Positions 15,418 to 24,445 of a stretch of DNA of 32,226 bases are shown here, in pieces. How positions within the stretch are numbered: position 1 is the stretch's first letter; every line of letters begins with the position of its first letter. A program made the translations under genes and the position numbers. The DNA comes from SAR324 cluster bacterium (lineage in GTDB: Bacteria > SAR324 > NAC60-12). The notes under the pieces were generated by a model that worked only from the letters and a program-made list of their open reading frames with translations, was not told where the DNA came from and ran no database searches. The stretch covers positions 1 through 32,226 of the forward strand of contig JAQWOT010000341.1 in NCBI GenBank assembly GCA_029245725.1. Direction: 5' to 3'.

Positions 15418-16239
15418 TCAAATGTGGATTTTGAGTTGGCTTGCTAGAGCTATGAGAGTTTTGATTAAAATTTTTCTTATCTTATCAGCTTGATCTGGGA
15501 GATAGGTTGAAGTTTCCTCATCCATGTAAATTGACTTTGCCATTTCAAGTTGAAGTGCATGAACACCTTGTTGAGGATTACCGTGGTGACGAGTTATATA
15601 TCCTCCCTTGAACGGATCATTTTCAAGAAAGTCATAGGACTTGTCTTCTGAAAGATGAGAAACAGCGACCCTGATTAGCTCAGCGGAAGCACTGTAACCA
15701 TTTTGGTTTCCTAAAATCAGGTCAGGGAATGGGTCTTCTCGAATGGTAGGAACAGATTTACGTATAGAATGAGCATCCCATAACAGAACATGAGGAAAGG
15801 TTTGCTGGAGTTGCTGGAGTTCTTCCTGCAGTCGGAGGTGATACGGATGAAAATAGCGCTCTCTGCGAAGTTGGATATTGTCATCTGTAGGAGGCGCTCG
15901 AGAGTATAATGGTTGCCCAAAGAAAGTATGTGTAGGAACGATTTGAGTTATCGCACGACCATCCTCATAGAGTGGCTTTCCCGCAGGATCCCGATTGAGA
16001 TCGATCACATATCGACTATACTGTGCAACGATCATTGTGATACCTAGTGCAGGAGCAAAGTCGTAAAGTTGGTCCACAAACCAGTCTGTGTCATCTGGAT
16101 ACTGGAGATGCTTTTGATCGAATTGTTTGTAGAGATCCTCTGTAAAAAGTGTTCCACAGTGTGGAACACTCAAAAGAATAGGAAGTCGATGTTTGTTAGG
16201 CCGAATAATCTTGTAGGCTGGGGGATGTACTTTCATCAA
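15418..16239 (-). CDS. hutG: N-formylglutamate deformylase
   Basis: At 273 residues the protein has the expected length. HutG hydrolyses N-formyl-L-glutamate, the product of HutF, to glutamate and formate. Family phrases are clear: LLSVPHCG near residue 23, DDTDWFVDQLYDF, YVIDLNRDP, LWDAHSIRKSVP, DLILGNQNG and LQLEMAKSIYMDE; the His residues and Asp-Glu clusters form the zinc site. Two Met codons stand at the start (MMKV); the first is taken. It leads a two-gene operon with hutF (22-bp gap) and is divergent from the Dpp-type importer across a 439-bp gap. This pair marks the five-step histidine pathway through formylglutamate rather than the formamide-releasing HutG/HutE type. Confidence 0.93.
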   Translation of the reverse strand: MMKVHPPAYKIIRPNKHRLPILLSVPHCGTLFTEDLYKQFDQKHLQYPDDTDWFVDQLYDFAPALGITMIVAQYSRYVIDLNRDPAGKPLYEDGRAITQIVPTHTFFGQPLYSRAPPTDDNIQLRRERYFHPYHLRLQEELQQLQQTFPHVLLWDAHSIRKSVPTIREDPFPDLILGNQNGYSASAELIRVAVSHLSEDKSYDFLENDPFKGGYITRHHGNPQQGVHALQLEMAKSIYMDEETSTYLPDQADKIRKILIKTLIALASQLKIHI

Positions 16240-16678
16240 CTCTTTCTAGTTGAAGCTTAATTCAAAGAGATAGGACACAACTAAACTTTTGATGCTGTTG
16301 TGGACAAAATACTCAGATTTGCTTGATGAGTCATCATAGTAGATCAAAAGAAATGGCAATCAGTTGTCATTTGACCCATTGTTTTGGCAAGTTCTAGCAT
16401 ATTGTTTTTACCTCAGTTAGCTCAGCACTGCAGGCCTCAGTGTCATGTTCGCCAGGCTTTTGTTCACTACATTCAGCAAAGTATTTTATTAGAATTTGGG
16501 GCAGTAGTTTGTAAAGGTTTACTATCGTCTGATTGCATAATTCTATCCGAGAGTCGAACATTTAGAGTTGGAAAGGTCTTGACCCCAAAAAAAGATTGAG
16601 CGATCTTTGCGTCGAACGGCATTAGAATTCGTCAATGCCGTCTCATTCTCTTAATCAACGTGAAAAATGGAGAAAACC
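16240..16678. promoter_or_regulatory. Divergent control region, hutGF and Dpp-type operon, with leader hairpins
   Basis: The 439-bp gap holds no convincing gene. Two perfect hairpins lie just before the importer: AAAGAT-TGAGCG-ATCTTT (16591-16608), and ACGGCATT (16616-16623) paired with AATGCCGT (16634-16641), 37 bp before the preferred start codon. A 5-bp dyad CACTG…CAGTG (16426-16442) encloses AGGCCT. A weak promoter-like pair is TTGACC (16371-16376) and TAGCAT (16395-16400), 18 bp apart. The hairpins could act as operators or as mRNA leader structure; neither is followed by a T-run. Confidence 0.45.
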
Positions 16679-18220
16679 ATGAAGCGATCTTTGCTTGCAG
16701 TAGCCTGTATGCTAATAGGACTTTCAACGACGAATGCCGCACAGACAACTCTAAACGTGGGCATGGGATCTGCCGATGCAGGGAAATTAGATCCGCATCT
16801 TGCTACGACAACGCCTGACAAGGGGCTTTTGCACTGGATGTATAACGGTCTTGTCCGAATTAAACCCGGACAAGCCAGCCCAAAGTTTATTGAGCCAGAC
16901 CTGGCCGAGAGCTGGACCTCATCAGCTGATGGTCTAACTTGGACATTCAAGCTTCGCAAAGGTATACAGTGCCATGGCAAGTACGGTGAGTTTGACGCTG
17001 AAGACGCAGTTTTTTCTATTCAGCGAGCAGCCAATAAGGATACATCCAGTTTCGCAAAAGATTTTGGCGCCGTCGGTAGTGTTGAAGCAACCGGTTCGTA
17101 TGAAGTCAAAATCACTTTGACAGAACCTGTGCCGAGTCTGTTGGGTCTGCTAGTACCGTATCACGGTGGCAATATGGTCTGTAAGGACGCTGTCGAGGAT
17201 TTAGGGGAAGACTACCAGCGCTCCCCGATTGGTACTGGACCTTTTATGTTTGCTGAATATCAGCCACAGCAGTACGTAAAACTGGTTTCAAATGAAGATT
17301 ATTTTAGAGGGGCGCCCAGGATCAAGGAGATCTATTACCGTTACATCCCATCCGATGCAAGCCGCGACTTGGCATTCCAGTCTGGGGAGATTGACCTGAT
17401 CTATGGGAAACAGGATCAGACCTGGGTAGATCGCATCAAGAAGATTCCAAACACTGAGGTAGTAGTGATGGAGCCTGGTGAAATGTCTGTCATTCATCTT
17501 AATATGACAATGCCCCCTCTTGATAATCCACTGGTTCGCCAGGCTGTTGCTCATGCCATCAATCGCGATTTGATGGTTCAATTTAAGGGTCCAGGAGTTA
17601 CCCGTAAGTCTGTCTCAATTGTTCCGGAAGGATATCTAGGCTACACCGACGATATCACTAGATACCCACATGACCCAGCAAAGGCAAAAGCACTACTCGC
17701 GGAGGCTGGTTTTCCAAATGGTGTGACGCTGAAGACAATTCACACCACACTCTCAGGGATGCTCTCGACCATGGAGGCAGTGCAGGCTACACTAAAAGAA
17801 AGCGGGATAAATCTTGAGATCACAACTGTTGAACATGCCACTTTCCATGCACAAATCCGTAAGGATCTCTCACAAGTGGTTCACTATTCAGCAGCACGTT
17901 TCCCAATTGCTGATGTATATTTAACCCAGTTTTTTGATAGTGCGTCAATCGTCGGTACACCTACAGCAGTAACCAACTTCTCACACTGCAATGTCGCAGA
18001 CGCTGAGATCCGAGCGGCCAGGGTTGAGTCTGATAGTACAAAGCAGTTGGCACTTTGGAAGACAGCACAGCAAAAGATCACAGACATGGTCTGTGCTGTG
18101 CCCATCTTTCAGAACCTGCAGCTTTGGGCTTGGAAGTCCTCACTTGATCTTGGAGTTAACGTAAAGGGTTCTCTCAACCTTAGTCCACCGGTTACTGAGA
18201 AAGCATATTTCAAGAACTGA
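16679..18220 (+). CDS. Dpp/Opp-type ABC importer, substrate-binding protein
   Basis: A periplasmic binding protein of the SBP_bac_5 family (DppA/OppA type) for peptides, opines, amines or related compounds. I use the ATG at 16679 because GGAG (16669-16672) lies 6 bases before it; the longer frame from 16667 would overlap that site. The 513-residue product has a signal peptide MKRSLLAVACMLIGLSTTNA, cleaved before AQTTLNVGMG. Typical features are LDPHLATTTPDKGLLHWMYNGLV, the WTFKLRKGIQCH strand and SPIGTGPFMF. There is no lipobox Cys, so it is soluble in the periplasm. The permease gene follows 74 bp downstream across a hairpin. The neighbours hutGF and an amine oxidase suggest an amino-acid-derived substrate. 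Confidence 0.9.
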   Translation: MKRSLLAVACMLIGLSTTNAAQTTLNVGMGSADAGKLDPHLATTTPDKGLLHWMYNGLVRIKPGQASPKFIEPDLAESWTSSADGLTWTFKLRKGIQCHGKYGEFDAEDAVFSIQRAANKDTSSFAKDFGAVGSVEATGSYEVKITLTEPVPSLLGLLVPYHGGNMVCKDAVEDLGEDYQRSPIGTGPFMFAEYQPQQYVKLVSNEDYFRGAPRIKEIYYRYIPSDASRDLAFQSGEIDLIYGKQDQTWVDRIKKIPNTEVVVMEPGEMSVIHLNMTMPPLDNPLVRQAVAHAINRDLMVQFKGPGVTRKSVSIVPEGYLGYTDDITRYPHDPAKAKALLAEAGFPNGVTLKTIHTTLSGMLSTMEAVQATLKESGINLEITTVEHATFHAQIRKDLSQVVHYSAARFPIADVYLTQFFDSASIVGTPTAVTNFSHCNVADAEIRAARVESDSTKQLALWKTAQQKITDMVCAVPIFQNLQLWAWKSSLDLGVNVKGSLNLSPPVTEKAYFKN

Positions 18221-18245
18221 TAACGGATAATGCCCATTTTTTACC

Positions 18246-18277
18246 AGGGCGTCGCTTGCCAATTGGCTATGCGCCCT
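18246..18277 (+). promoter_or_regulatory. Hairpin between binding-protein and permease genes
   Basis: AGGGCG (18246-18251) pairs with CGCCCT (18272-18277), and the loop holds the palindrome GCCAATTGGC. No T-run follows. Hairpins at this place often protect the upstream message so that binding protein exceeds membrane components; that role is inferred. Confidence 0.5.
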
Positions 18278-18294
18278 AAGGCTCTTAACGAGTA

Positions 18295-19236
18295 ATGAGC
18301 AGCTTCATCATCCGGCGGCTTGGTTTTGCCATTGTAACGCTCTTCGCAGTTCTGACGTTGGTCTTCTTCATTGTCAGAATCTTGCCAGGGGATCCTGCAA
18401 TGGTGATTCTTGGTGATCAGGCAAGTATGGAGGCCATTGATGCACTTCGTGCTCGGCTGGGTCTAGACCGTCCGCTCATCGTTCAGTACGGCGATTTCAT
18501 GGTTGGTGTACTCTCTGGCGACTGGGGGACCTCAATGGTCTCTGGTCGCCCAGTCATCGCCGAAATCCTCAAGGTTCTACCGGCAACTATTGAACTGACC
18601 CTGGTCTCGCTGGTCTTAGGGGCATTAATTGGTATTCCTCTGGGTATCTGGTCAGCTGTAAAACGTAATCGTCTCCCAGACTACTTCACTCGACTCAGTT
18701 CGCTGATCGGGCTCTCTTTTCCGGCTTTTGTCTCAGCTATTCTTCTTCTGTTGGTTTTCTCCATCCAACTTCGCTGGTTTCCTGTAATTAGTTCCGGACA
18801 AGGCACAACTCTCGTGGATAGGCTGCGCGACCTTGCGCTACCAGCAATAAATCTTGGTCTGATCATGGCCGCCTACATTACAAGAGTAGCTCGCTCTTCG
18901 ATGTTGGAGGTTCTTGGCCAAGACTATATTCGTACTGCACGAGCCAAAGGCATTATCTTTTCCCAGATCATCTGGAGACATTGCTTGCTTAATTCTATGA
19001 TTCCTGTGGTTACTGTTGTGGGCTTGTACCTTGGAATCTTGATCGGTAATTCTGTGTTAACAGAGATTGTTTTCAACCGCCCAGGCCTAGGTAAGTTGAT
19101 TGTGGGAGCATTAAATCAAAGAGACTACACAATGCTTCAAGGCATGATGGTAATCTATACCCTGATTGTCGTTGTGGTAAATTTACTGACTGATCTAACC
19201 TACGGTTTTATTGATCCGCGAGTAAAATATAAATGA
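18295..19236 (+). CDS. Dpp/Opp-type ABC importer, permease DppB-like
   Basis: The 313-residue inner-membrane protein has the DppB/OppB start IIRRLGFAIVTLFAVLTLVFFIVRILPGDP, the soluble stretch LRARLGLDRPLIVQYGDFM, further membrane segments, and the loop YIRTARAKGIIFSQIIWRHCLLNSMIPV that contacts the ATPase. The end, TDLTYGFIDPRVKYK, is canonical. It pairs with the DppC-like protein, whose gene overlaps it by 4 bp (ATGA, 19233-19236), which indicates translational coupling. It makes half of the channel for the compound bound by the upstream periplasmic protein. Confidence 0.93.
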   Translation: MSSFIIRRLGFAIVTLFAVLTLVFFIVRILPGDPAMVILGDQASMEAIDALRARLGLDRPLIVQYGDFMVGVLSGDWGTSMVSGRPVIAEILKVLPATIELTLVSLVLGALIGIPLGIWSAVKRNRLPDYFTRLSSLIGLSFPAFVSAILLLLVFSIQLRWFPVISSGQGTTLVDRLRDLALPAINLGLIMAAYITRVARSSMLEVLGQDYIRTARAKGIIFSQIIWRHCLLNSMIPVVTVVGLYLGILIGNSVLTEIVFNRPGLGKLIVGALNQRDYTMLQGMMVIYTLIVVVVNLLTDLTYGFIDPRVKYK

Positions 19237-20129
19237 ACTCGCCAGAGCAAACCCCGACACAAGTTTATTGGCGTACTAGTCTTAGAGCCATCTGGTTTGG
19301 TCTCCTCACAGCTTTCAACTCAAATAAAACATCCTGGGTAGGCCTTGTATTGTTCCTTCTAGTCTGCTTAGCCGCAATTCTCGCACCTCTGCTCGCGCCG
19401 CATGATCCACTCGAACAAAGTATCTTGTATAGACTGAAGCCTCCAACTGGGGAGTACCTTATGGGTACCGATTATTATGGTCGTGATACTTTATCCCGGC
19501 TCATTTGGGGTGCCCGGATCTCGTTAACAATTGGTTTACTTGCTATTGGTGCAGCCATGATCATTGGTTCACTGATCGGCCTTGTTGCAGGATATTTTGG
19601 AGGGAGAACTGACATAATCATCATGCAGACAATGGATGTGCTACTGGCTTTCCCATCTCTAATCCTCGGATTGATTGTAGTTGCGATGCTGGGGCCAAGT
19701 ATTACCAACCTTGTGATAGCCATTTCATTTACTGCGATTCCACCCTTTGCAAGGATTGCGAGGGCTCCCACAATGGCTATAAAAGAGAGGGAATTCATCG
19801 AAGCTGGTCGCGCCCTTGGCTATTCCGACCTAAGACTAATGCTCTGCCATATTCTACCGAACATTCTTCCAGAAATATTGGTGATGGGTTCGCTGTGGCT
19901 AGCCACAGCAATTAGAGTCGAGGCCTCACTTGCCTTTATCGGCCTAGGTGTTTCACCACCAACACCAACATGGGGTGGGATGATTAGGGAAGGATTTGAA
20001 AACATCCTGGATAGTTTCTGGCTCGCACTCTTTCCAAGCATTGCTATCCTTATCGTTGTTTTCTCGCTGAATCTGCTGGGTGACGGGCTTCGTGATGCCA
20101 TTGACCCGAAACTTAGGGATGAGCAGTGA
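19233..20129 (+). CDS. Dpp/Opp-type ABC importer, permease DppC-like
   Basis: A 298-residue inner-membrane permease. It shows the DppC/OppC pattern: an N-terminal segment followed by LAPLLAPHDPLEQ, the LMGTDYYGRDTLSRLIWGARISL motif, the EAA-type loop REFIEAGRALGYSDLRLMLCHILPNILPE, and the end LNLLGDGLRDAIDPKLR. It overlaps the DppB-like gene by 4 bp and the fused ATPase gene by 4 bp (20126-20129), so these three genes are tightly coupled and should be made in fixed ratio. Confidence 0.93.
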   Translation: MNSPEQTPTQVYWRTSLRAIWFGLLTAFNSNKTSWVGLVLFLLVCLAAILAPLLAPHDPLEQSILYRLKPPTGEYLMGTDYYGRDTLSRLIWGARISLTIGLLAIGAAMIIGSLIGLVAGYFGGRTDIIIMQTMDVLLAFPSLILGLIVVAMLGPSITNLVIAISFTAIPPFARIARAPTMAIKEREFIEAGRALGYSDLRLMLCHILPNILPEILVMGSLWLATAIRVEASLAFIGLGVSPPTPTWGGMIREGFENILDSFWLALFPSIAILIVVFSLNLLGDGLRDAIDPKLRDEQ

Positions 20130-21967
20130 ATGACATTGAAGAAAATCTGATACCACCAGTACTTCGTGTACGAGATCTGACTACTTCCTTCAGAGTAGGT
20201 GGAGTCTGGAGGACTGTGGTGGACCGCATTAGCTTTGAAATTGGAGAGAAAGAAACGCTGGCAGTAGTAGGAGAATCTGGCTCAGGGAAGAGTGTTACTG
20301 CGTTGTCGATCATGCGCCTCGTTTCAGCTATCAACGGAAGAGTGGAGGGCCACATCACATTAGAAGGCCAGAGTCTTTTAGACCTCCCAGAGGAGGAAAT
20401 GCTCACAGTACGTGGTGGATCTATCGGTATGATCTTTCAAGAACCGATGACTAGCTTGAATCCACTGCTGACGGTTGGCTTTCAAGTTTCTGAGGCACTG
20501 CGCCAACATCGCAACATGTCTCCTACCACAGCAAACAAAGAGGCGCTACGCCTATTCGATCTGGTTCGTATTCCTGACGCTGCCAGGAGATTTTCAGAGT
20601 TTCCCCATACCTTCTCTGGTGGTATGCGGCAAAGAGTGATGATCGCTATTTCTCTTGCATGCAAACCTAAACTCCTCATAGCCGATGAGCCAACCACAGC
20701 ATTAGACGTCACCATTCAAGCACAAATCTTGGAACTAATTCGAGATCTTCAAAGCGAAATTGGTATGTCGGTCATGTTTATTACTCATGACATGGGAGTT
20801 GTTGCAGAGATAGCAGATCGGGTCGTAGTGATGAAGTCTGGCCAACAAGTGGAGCAGGCACTCGTCACCAATCTATTCGATAAACCACAACACTCTTACA
20901 CGCGTCAATTACTCTCTGCCGTACCAAAACTTGGGTCACTGCGGGGCATAAGTCTGCCACAGAGATTTCCTAGCATTGACCAATCCATCCCTGAAAGTAA
21001 ATTCCAAACTATTCCAACAGAAGAAGCCAACGAGTTAGACCACAGAGGGGAGACAATTCTTGAGGTTTGTGGACTCACCACCCGCTTCCCAGTTTGTGGT
21101 GGGCTCTTCAATCGGGTTGTTGGCAATATTCATGCTGTTGAGGACGTGTCATTCAGTTTAAGATCTGGTGAGACTTTAGCTTTGGTTGGAGAGAGCGGTT
21201 GTGGGAAATCAACGACTGGACGGTCAATTCTGAGACTGGTTGAGCCAAATGCTGGTTCGATTCAACTAGGTGGAATTGATTTGATGAATCTTACCCAATT
21301 GGAATTGCGTCGGGTGAGGCAGCGACTACAAATGATTTTCCAAGATCCTTATGGTTCGCTAAATCCACGCAAAACCATCGGTGCATCGATCCGTGAGCCC
21401 ATCGTTGTCCACGGAATTGCAAAAGGATTTGATGCTGACCGGCAGGTCACCCATCTGCTTACACAAGTAGGTCTGGGGCCTGAACATGCCACTCGCTTCC
21501 CCCATGAGTTTTCAGGAGGACAGCGTCAAAGAATATGTATCGCCCGTTCGCTGGCCTTGAAGCCAACTGTTTTGGTGGCAGATGAGTCTGTATCCGCGCT
21601 CGATGTTTCCATAAAAGCACAGGTGATTAACCTGATGCTGGACTTACAGGCTGAGATGGGATTGTCCTACCTGTTCATTAGTCATGATATTGCAGTCGTT
21701 GAGCGTATCAGCCACAGAGTGGCAGTCATGTATCTTGGACAAATCGTAGAGATTGGGCCTCGGAGTGCCGTAATTGAGAATCCAAAGCACCCATACACCC
21801 AACAACTCATGAACGCAGTGCCCGTACCTGATCCTCGCCAGCGAAGGGTTCGAACTGGTCTTATGACTGAGGAAATCAAGAGTCCGGTACGACCTGTGGG
21901 CTTCACACCAAAAATTTTACCAATGATGGAGGTTGGAGCCGATCATTTTGTCCGCAAATGGGAATAG
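20126..21967 (+). CDS. Dpp/Opp-type ABC importer, fused double ATPase (DppD-DppF)
   Basis: One 613-residue chain carries two complete ATPase domains that in the classical Dpp and Opp systems are separate proteins. Domain 1 has Walker A GESGSGKS (49-56), signature FSGGMRQRVMIA and Walker B LLIADEPTTALD. Domain 2 has Walker A GESGCGKS (355-362), signature FSGGQRQRICIA and Walker B VLVADESVSALD. Each domain ends in the oligopeptide-type tail with HPYTQQLMNAVP or HSYTRQLLSAVP. Both catalytic sites look intact. Such fusions (GsiA-like) are common in importers for glutathione and related molecules, but that does not fix the substrate. The stop is 8 bp from the stop of the convergent oxidase gene. 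Confidence 0.93.
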   Translation: MNDIEENLIPPVLRVRDLTTSFRVGGVWRTVVDRISFEIGEKETLAVVGESGSGKSVTALSIMRLVSAINGRVEGHITLEGQSLLDLPEEEMLTVRGGSIGMIFQEPMTSLNPLLTVGFQVSEALRQHRNMSPTTANKEALRLFDLVRIPDAARRFSEFPHTFSGGMRQRVMIAISLACKPKLLIADEPTTALDVTIQAQILELIRDLQSEIGMSVMFITHDMGVVAEIADRVVVMKSGQQVEQALVTNLFDKPQHSYTRQLLSAVPKLGSLRGISLPQRFPSIDQSIPESKFQTIPTEEANELDHRGETILEVCGLTTRFPVCGGLFNRVVGNIHAVEDVSFSLRSGETLALVGESGCGKSTTGRSILRLVEPNAGSIQLGGIDLMNLTQLELRRVRQRLQMIFQDPYGSLNPRKTIGASIREPIVVHGIAKGFDADRQVTHLLTQVGLGPEHATRFPHEFSGGQRQRICIARSLALKPTVLVADESVSALDVSIKAQVINLMLDLQAEMGLSYLFISHDIAVVERISHRVAVMYLGQIVEIGPRSAVIENPKHPYTQQLMNAVPVPDPRQRRVRTGLMTEEIKSPVRPVGFTPKILPMMEVGADHFVRKWE

Positions 21968-21975
21968 AGCCCCTA

Positions 21976-23136
21976 CTAACCATGTAAGGTGAGTGAGCTT
22001 TGCTTTACTTCTTGATCTTGGAATCTAGATCGTTGGAAAGCGTTGAGAGGAAGACGTGGGGTCTCATTAAGAACAAGATCTCGCACTAGTAGAGATGTCA
22101 TCGGTCCGATACCAAAGCCATGTCCAGAGAAACCTGCCGCGATAACAATACCATCGATTTCTGGAGTCCGTTCAATGACTGGCAATGCATCAGGTGTCAG
22201 GTCTAGGAGACCAGCCCAGATTTTAGCAATTTTCGCCTCACCTAATGCTGGAAGAACACCAGAGACATTCTCAATTGTGCGTGCAATACTTGAAGCTGTA
22301 GGTGCTACTGCTGGTGGGGGACCTTGCACAAGCTCCCCATGCCAATCCATGGCACTGCTTGTAACTCGAAGACGCCCATCAATCTGTTGGCGCCCAGCAC
22401 AGTTTGCATTGGCTACCCCAAAAACAGGTTTTAGAAGTGGTTGCAATGGTTCAGTTTGAATGACAGTGACCATTGGAATGCTTAAAGGGATACTAAGGCC
22501 AAGCGGAGCTAGTAAGTCGTTAGAATGGATGCCAGCAGCTACTACACAAACACTGCCAACTATTCTGTCTTTTCCAGTACTGATACCAACAAATTTGTCG
22601 TGGTCAACCAAGATTTCACTTGCAGCTTGACCCAAGAAAAATCTAGCACCATGACGCTCTGCTGCTGCCCGGAAAGCCATGACCGTAGCATGTGGCTCAG
22701 CATGCCCGTCAGTCCTGCAAAAAGAGGCTGCCAGAACCTTTGGAGAGATCGCTGGAGCAATTTCATGAATCTCTGCTGATCCATCTAGAAAGATCACATC
22801 CAAGCCCGCCTTGCTCTGAGCTTTAACCAGGTCTTGGATCGTTTCAACTTCGTTCTCATCCCGAGCCAGTCGTAGGTTGCCTTCTTGCCGATAGCCAGTA
22901 TCTGCTCCAAGTTCCTCACTTAGTTTAGGCCACATTTTCACTGCTTCAATTGCTACAGGCAACTCAGCTGGGTGGCGACCAGACTGCCTAACACCAGCCA
23001 GTGTCCAACCTGATGCCATCGCTGCTGGGGAGAAGCGCTCAATTACGGTGACTTGATGGCCTTCTCGAGCAAGTTGGTAGGCGCTAGCACAGCCATTTAT
23101 ACCAGCTCCTACAATGATAATATCTGATGATGACAT
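21976..23136 (-). CDS. FAD-dependent amine/amino-acid oxidase (DAO family)
   Basis: The 386-residue flavoprotein belongs to the D-amino-acid oxidase fold, the group with glycine oxidase, sarcosine oxidase beta and HcnC. It has the dinucleotide-binding start IIIVGAGINGCASAYQL with VIERF about 20 residues later, the GWTLAGVRQSGRHPAELP stretch near the flavin, and the C-terminal IAAGFSGHGFGIGPMTS that closes the FAD site. It probably oxidises a secondary or primary amine of an amino acid. No signal peptide, so cytoplasmic. AGAGG lies 7 bases before the ATG. It converges on the Dpp-type operon with 8 bp between stops. That places an amine oxidase beside an importer and hutGF, consistent with catabolism of an imported amino-acid derivative; the exact substrate is not readable. 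Confidence 0.85.
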   Translation of the reverse strand: MSSSDIIIVGAGINGCASAYQLAREGHQVTVIERFSPAAMASGWTLAGVRQSGRHPAELPVAIEAVKMWPKLSEELGADTGYRQEGNLRLARDENEVETIQDLVKAQSKAGLDVIFLDGSAEIHEIAPAISPKVLAASFCRTDGHAEPHATVMAFRAAAERHGARFFLGQAASEILVDHDKFVGISTGKDRIVGSVCVVAAGIHSNDLLAPLGLSIPLSIPMVTVIQTEPLQPLLKPVFGVANANCAGRQQIDGRLRVTSSAMDWHGELVQGPPPAVAPTASSIARTIENVSGVLPALGEAKIAKIWAGLLDLTPDALPVIERTPEIDGIVIAAGFSGHGFGIGPMTSLLVRDLVLNETPRLPLNAFQRSRFQDQEVKQSSLTLHG

Positions 23137-23500
23137 GCGCAGACCTCTACTATACTATTGATGATACATTTGGTTTTAATCTAATTCATTTAGATAGTGC
23201 ACCACAAAAATTCTTGCATGACACTGAGATGGAATATCTCTCACCATGCAGATCAATTGGACTGATAATCGGGTGTGAACTTTTACCAAAATAAAACTAG
23301 AGATAAGTGGTGTATGGAGGATAACTAGTTAATCATGACTGTTTGGAAAAAATTAGAAACGAAGAATATTAGTAGGTTATATACTTGAGCAATTAAAGCG
23401 GTCGAAACCATACTTACTAAGTATATTGATGGTACTTTAACTCTGATAAAGTCTATTCATCAAGCAGACATTACTTTCTATTTACACAAAATCTGGATTA
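23137..23500. other. Intergenic region between oxidase gene and carbohydrate importer operon
   Basis: No gene is visible in these 364 bp. The part next to 23136 carries the ribosome binding site of the oxidase, and a hairpin at 23215-23250 may end the importer transcript. Otherwise I see nothing I can name. Confidence 0.5.
23206..23250 (-). terminator. Possible terminator of the carbohydrate importer operon
   Basis: Read on the minus strand, TGCATG pairs with CATGCA and an inner GAGAT with ATCTC (plus-strand 23215-23250), with an internal loop between the stems. TTTTT follows 4 bases later (plus-strand A-run 23206-23210). The stems are AT-rich, so strength is doubtful. Confidence 0.4.
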
Positions 23501-23542
23501 CTAGCCTTTGACTGCACCCATTGTCATCCCTTTGATAAAATA

Positions 23543-24355
23543 TCACTGGAAAAAAAGAAAAATAATAATCGTAGGCAAGCTAGCAACTAAAGAGAGCGCG
23601 CCCTGAACTCCCCAAGCAACAGTATACTGTCCACGTAAATTAACAATTCCAATCATAATTGTTCTTTTTTCGTCAGACTGGGTGAAGATGAGAGGCCAAA
23701 GAAAATCATTCCAAATCCAAGTAAATTGTAGGGTGGCTAAAACAGCCAACGCTGACAAACTTAATGGCATAACAATTTTTGTTAGAATTTGCCATTCATT
23801 CGCCCCATCTAGTATGGCAGCTTCACGTACTTCAATGGGAATTGTTGAAAAAAAGTTGCGCATTAACAAACTACAAATTGGAATTCCCAACGCAGTATGA
23901 ACAAGAAAAATTGGCCAAAGTGTATCGATCAGACCAATACTGTTAAACAGTCGGAATAGCGGAATTAATATTACTTGAGGAGGAAAAAACATTCCCGAAA
24001 CAAGAATCAGAAATAGTATTTCACTTCCATGAAAGGGCAATTTTGCAAAAACATAGCCTGCTAAGCTACCAAGTACAATAGATGCAAAGGTTGCTGGAAC
24101 AGTTACTAGTAATGTATTTATAAAATATTGACCAACAGCAGGATTGTTAAAGACTTCAACATAATTTCCAAAATAAAGTTCACTAGGAATTCTCCATAGT
24201 TCTCCTAGAGCAATGTCCCTTGTAGTTTTAATCGATGATAATAAAACACCAACTGTGGGAGCTAAAAAAAGAATTGATAAAATCAATAGAACAATAAAGA
24301 TTACAACTGGCCAAGAATGAATACCTGAGTCATAAATTTTTTTATAGCCAAACAT
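23543..24355 (-). CDS. Carbohydrate ABC importer, permease MalG-like, C-terminus cut by a stop
   Basis: A 270-residue inner-membrane permease of the MalG/UgpE type with about six membrane segments, PPQVILIPLFRLFNSIGLIDTLW, the EAA-type loop EVREAAILDGANEWQILTKIVMPLS, and WIWNDFLWPLIF. Family members end in a tail like QRYFVRGLTAGAVKG. Here TGA (23543-23545) follows FFQ where Arg (CGA) is usual, and the frame beyond still codes YFIKGMTMGAVKG up to TAG at 23501-23503. One C-to-T change thus seems to remove the last 14 residues. Function may be reduced or kept; a sequencing error is also possible. It is the third gene of the importer operon, 90 bp after the MalF-like gene. Confidence 0.85.
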   Translation of the reverse strand: MFGYKKIYDSGIHSWPVVIFIVLLILSILFLAPTVGVLLSSIKTTRDIALGELWRIPSELYFGNYVEVFNNPAVGQYFINTLLVTVPATFASIVLGSLAGYVFAKLPFHGSEILFLILVSGMFFPPQVILIPLFRLFNSIGLIDTLWPIFLVHTALGIPICSLLMRNFFSTIPIEVREAAILDGANEWQILTKIVMPLSLSALAVLATLQFTWIWNDFLWPLIFTQSDEKRTIMIGIVNLRGQYTVAWGVQGALSLVASLPTIIIFLFFQ

Positions 24356-24445
24356 TTAAATTTTTAAAGAAATTTATTGAATTTCAATTTGAGATATAAC
24401 TTTTTCTAACTAATTAAAAATTTAGAATACTAATTTTATTTATCA

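Noticed and set aside
16384-16599. Plus-strand ORF of 71 codons in the hutG/importer gap
   Set aside because: Cysteine-rich, no domain, no ribosome binding site; it lies in a control region with hairpins.
7230-23545. TGA read as an amino acid (recoding)
   Set aside because: TGA sits in the acetyltransferase (Trp expected) and in the MalG-like gene (Arg expected), but the expected residues differ, and many intact genes end properly at TGA, for example at 3959-3961 and 27697-27699.
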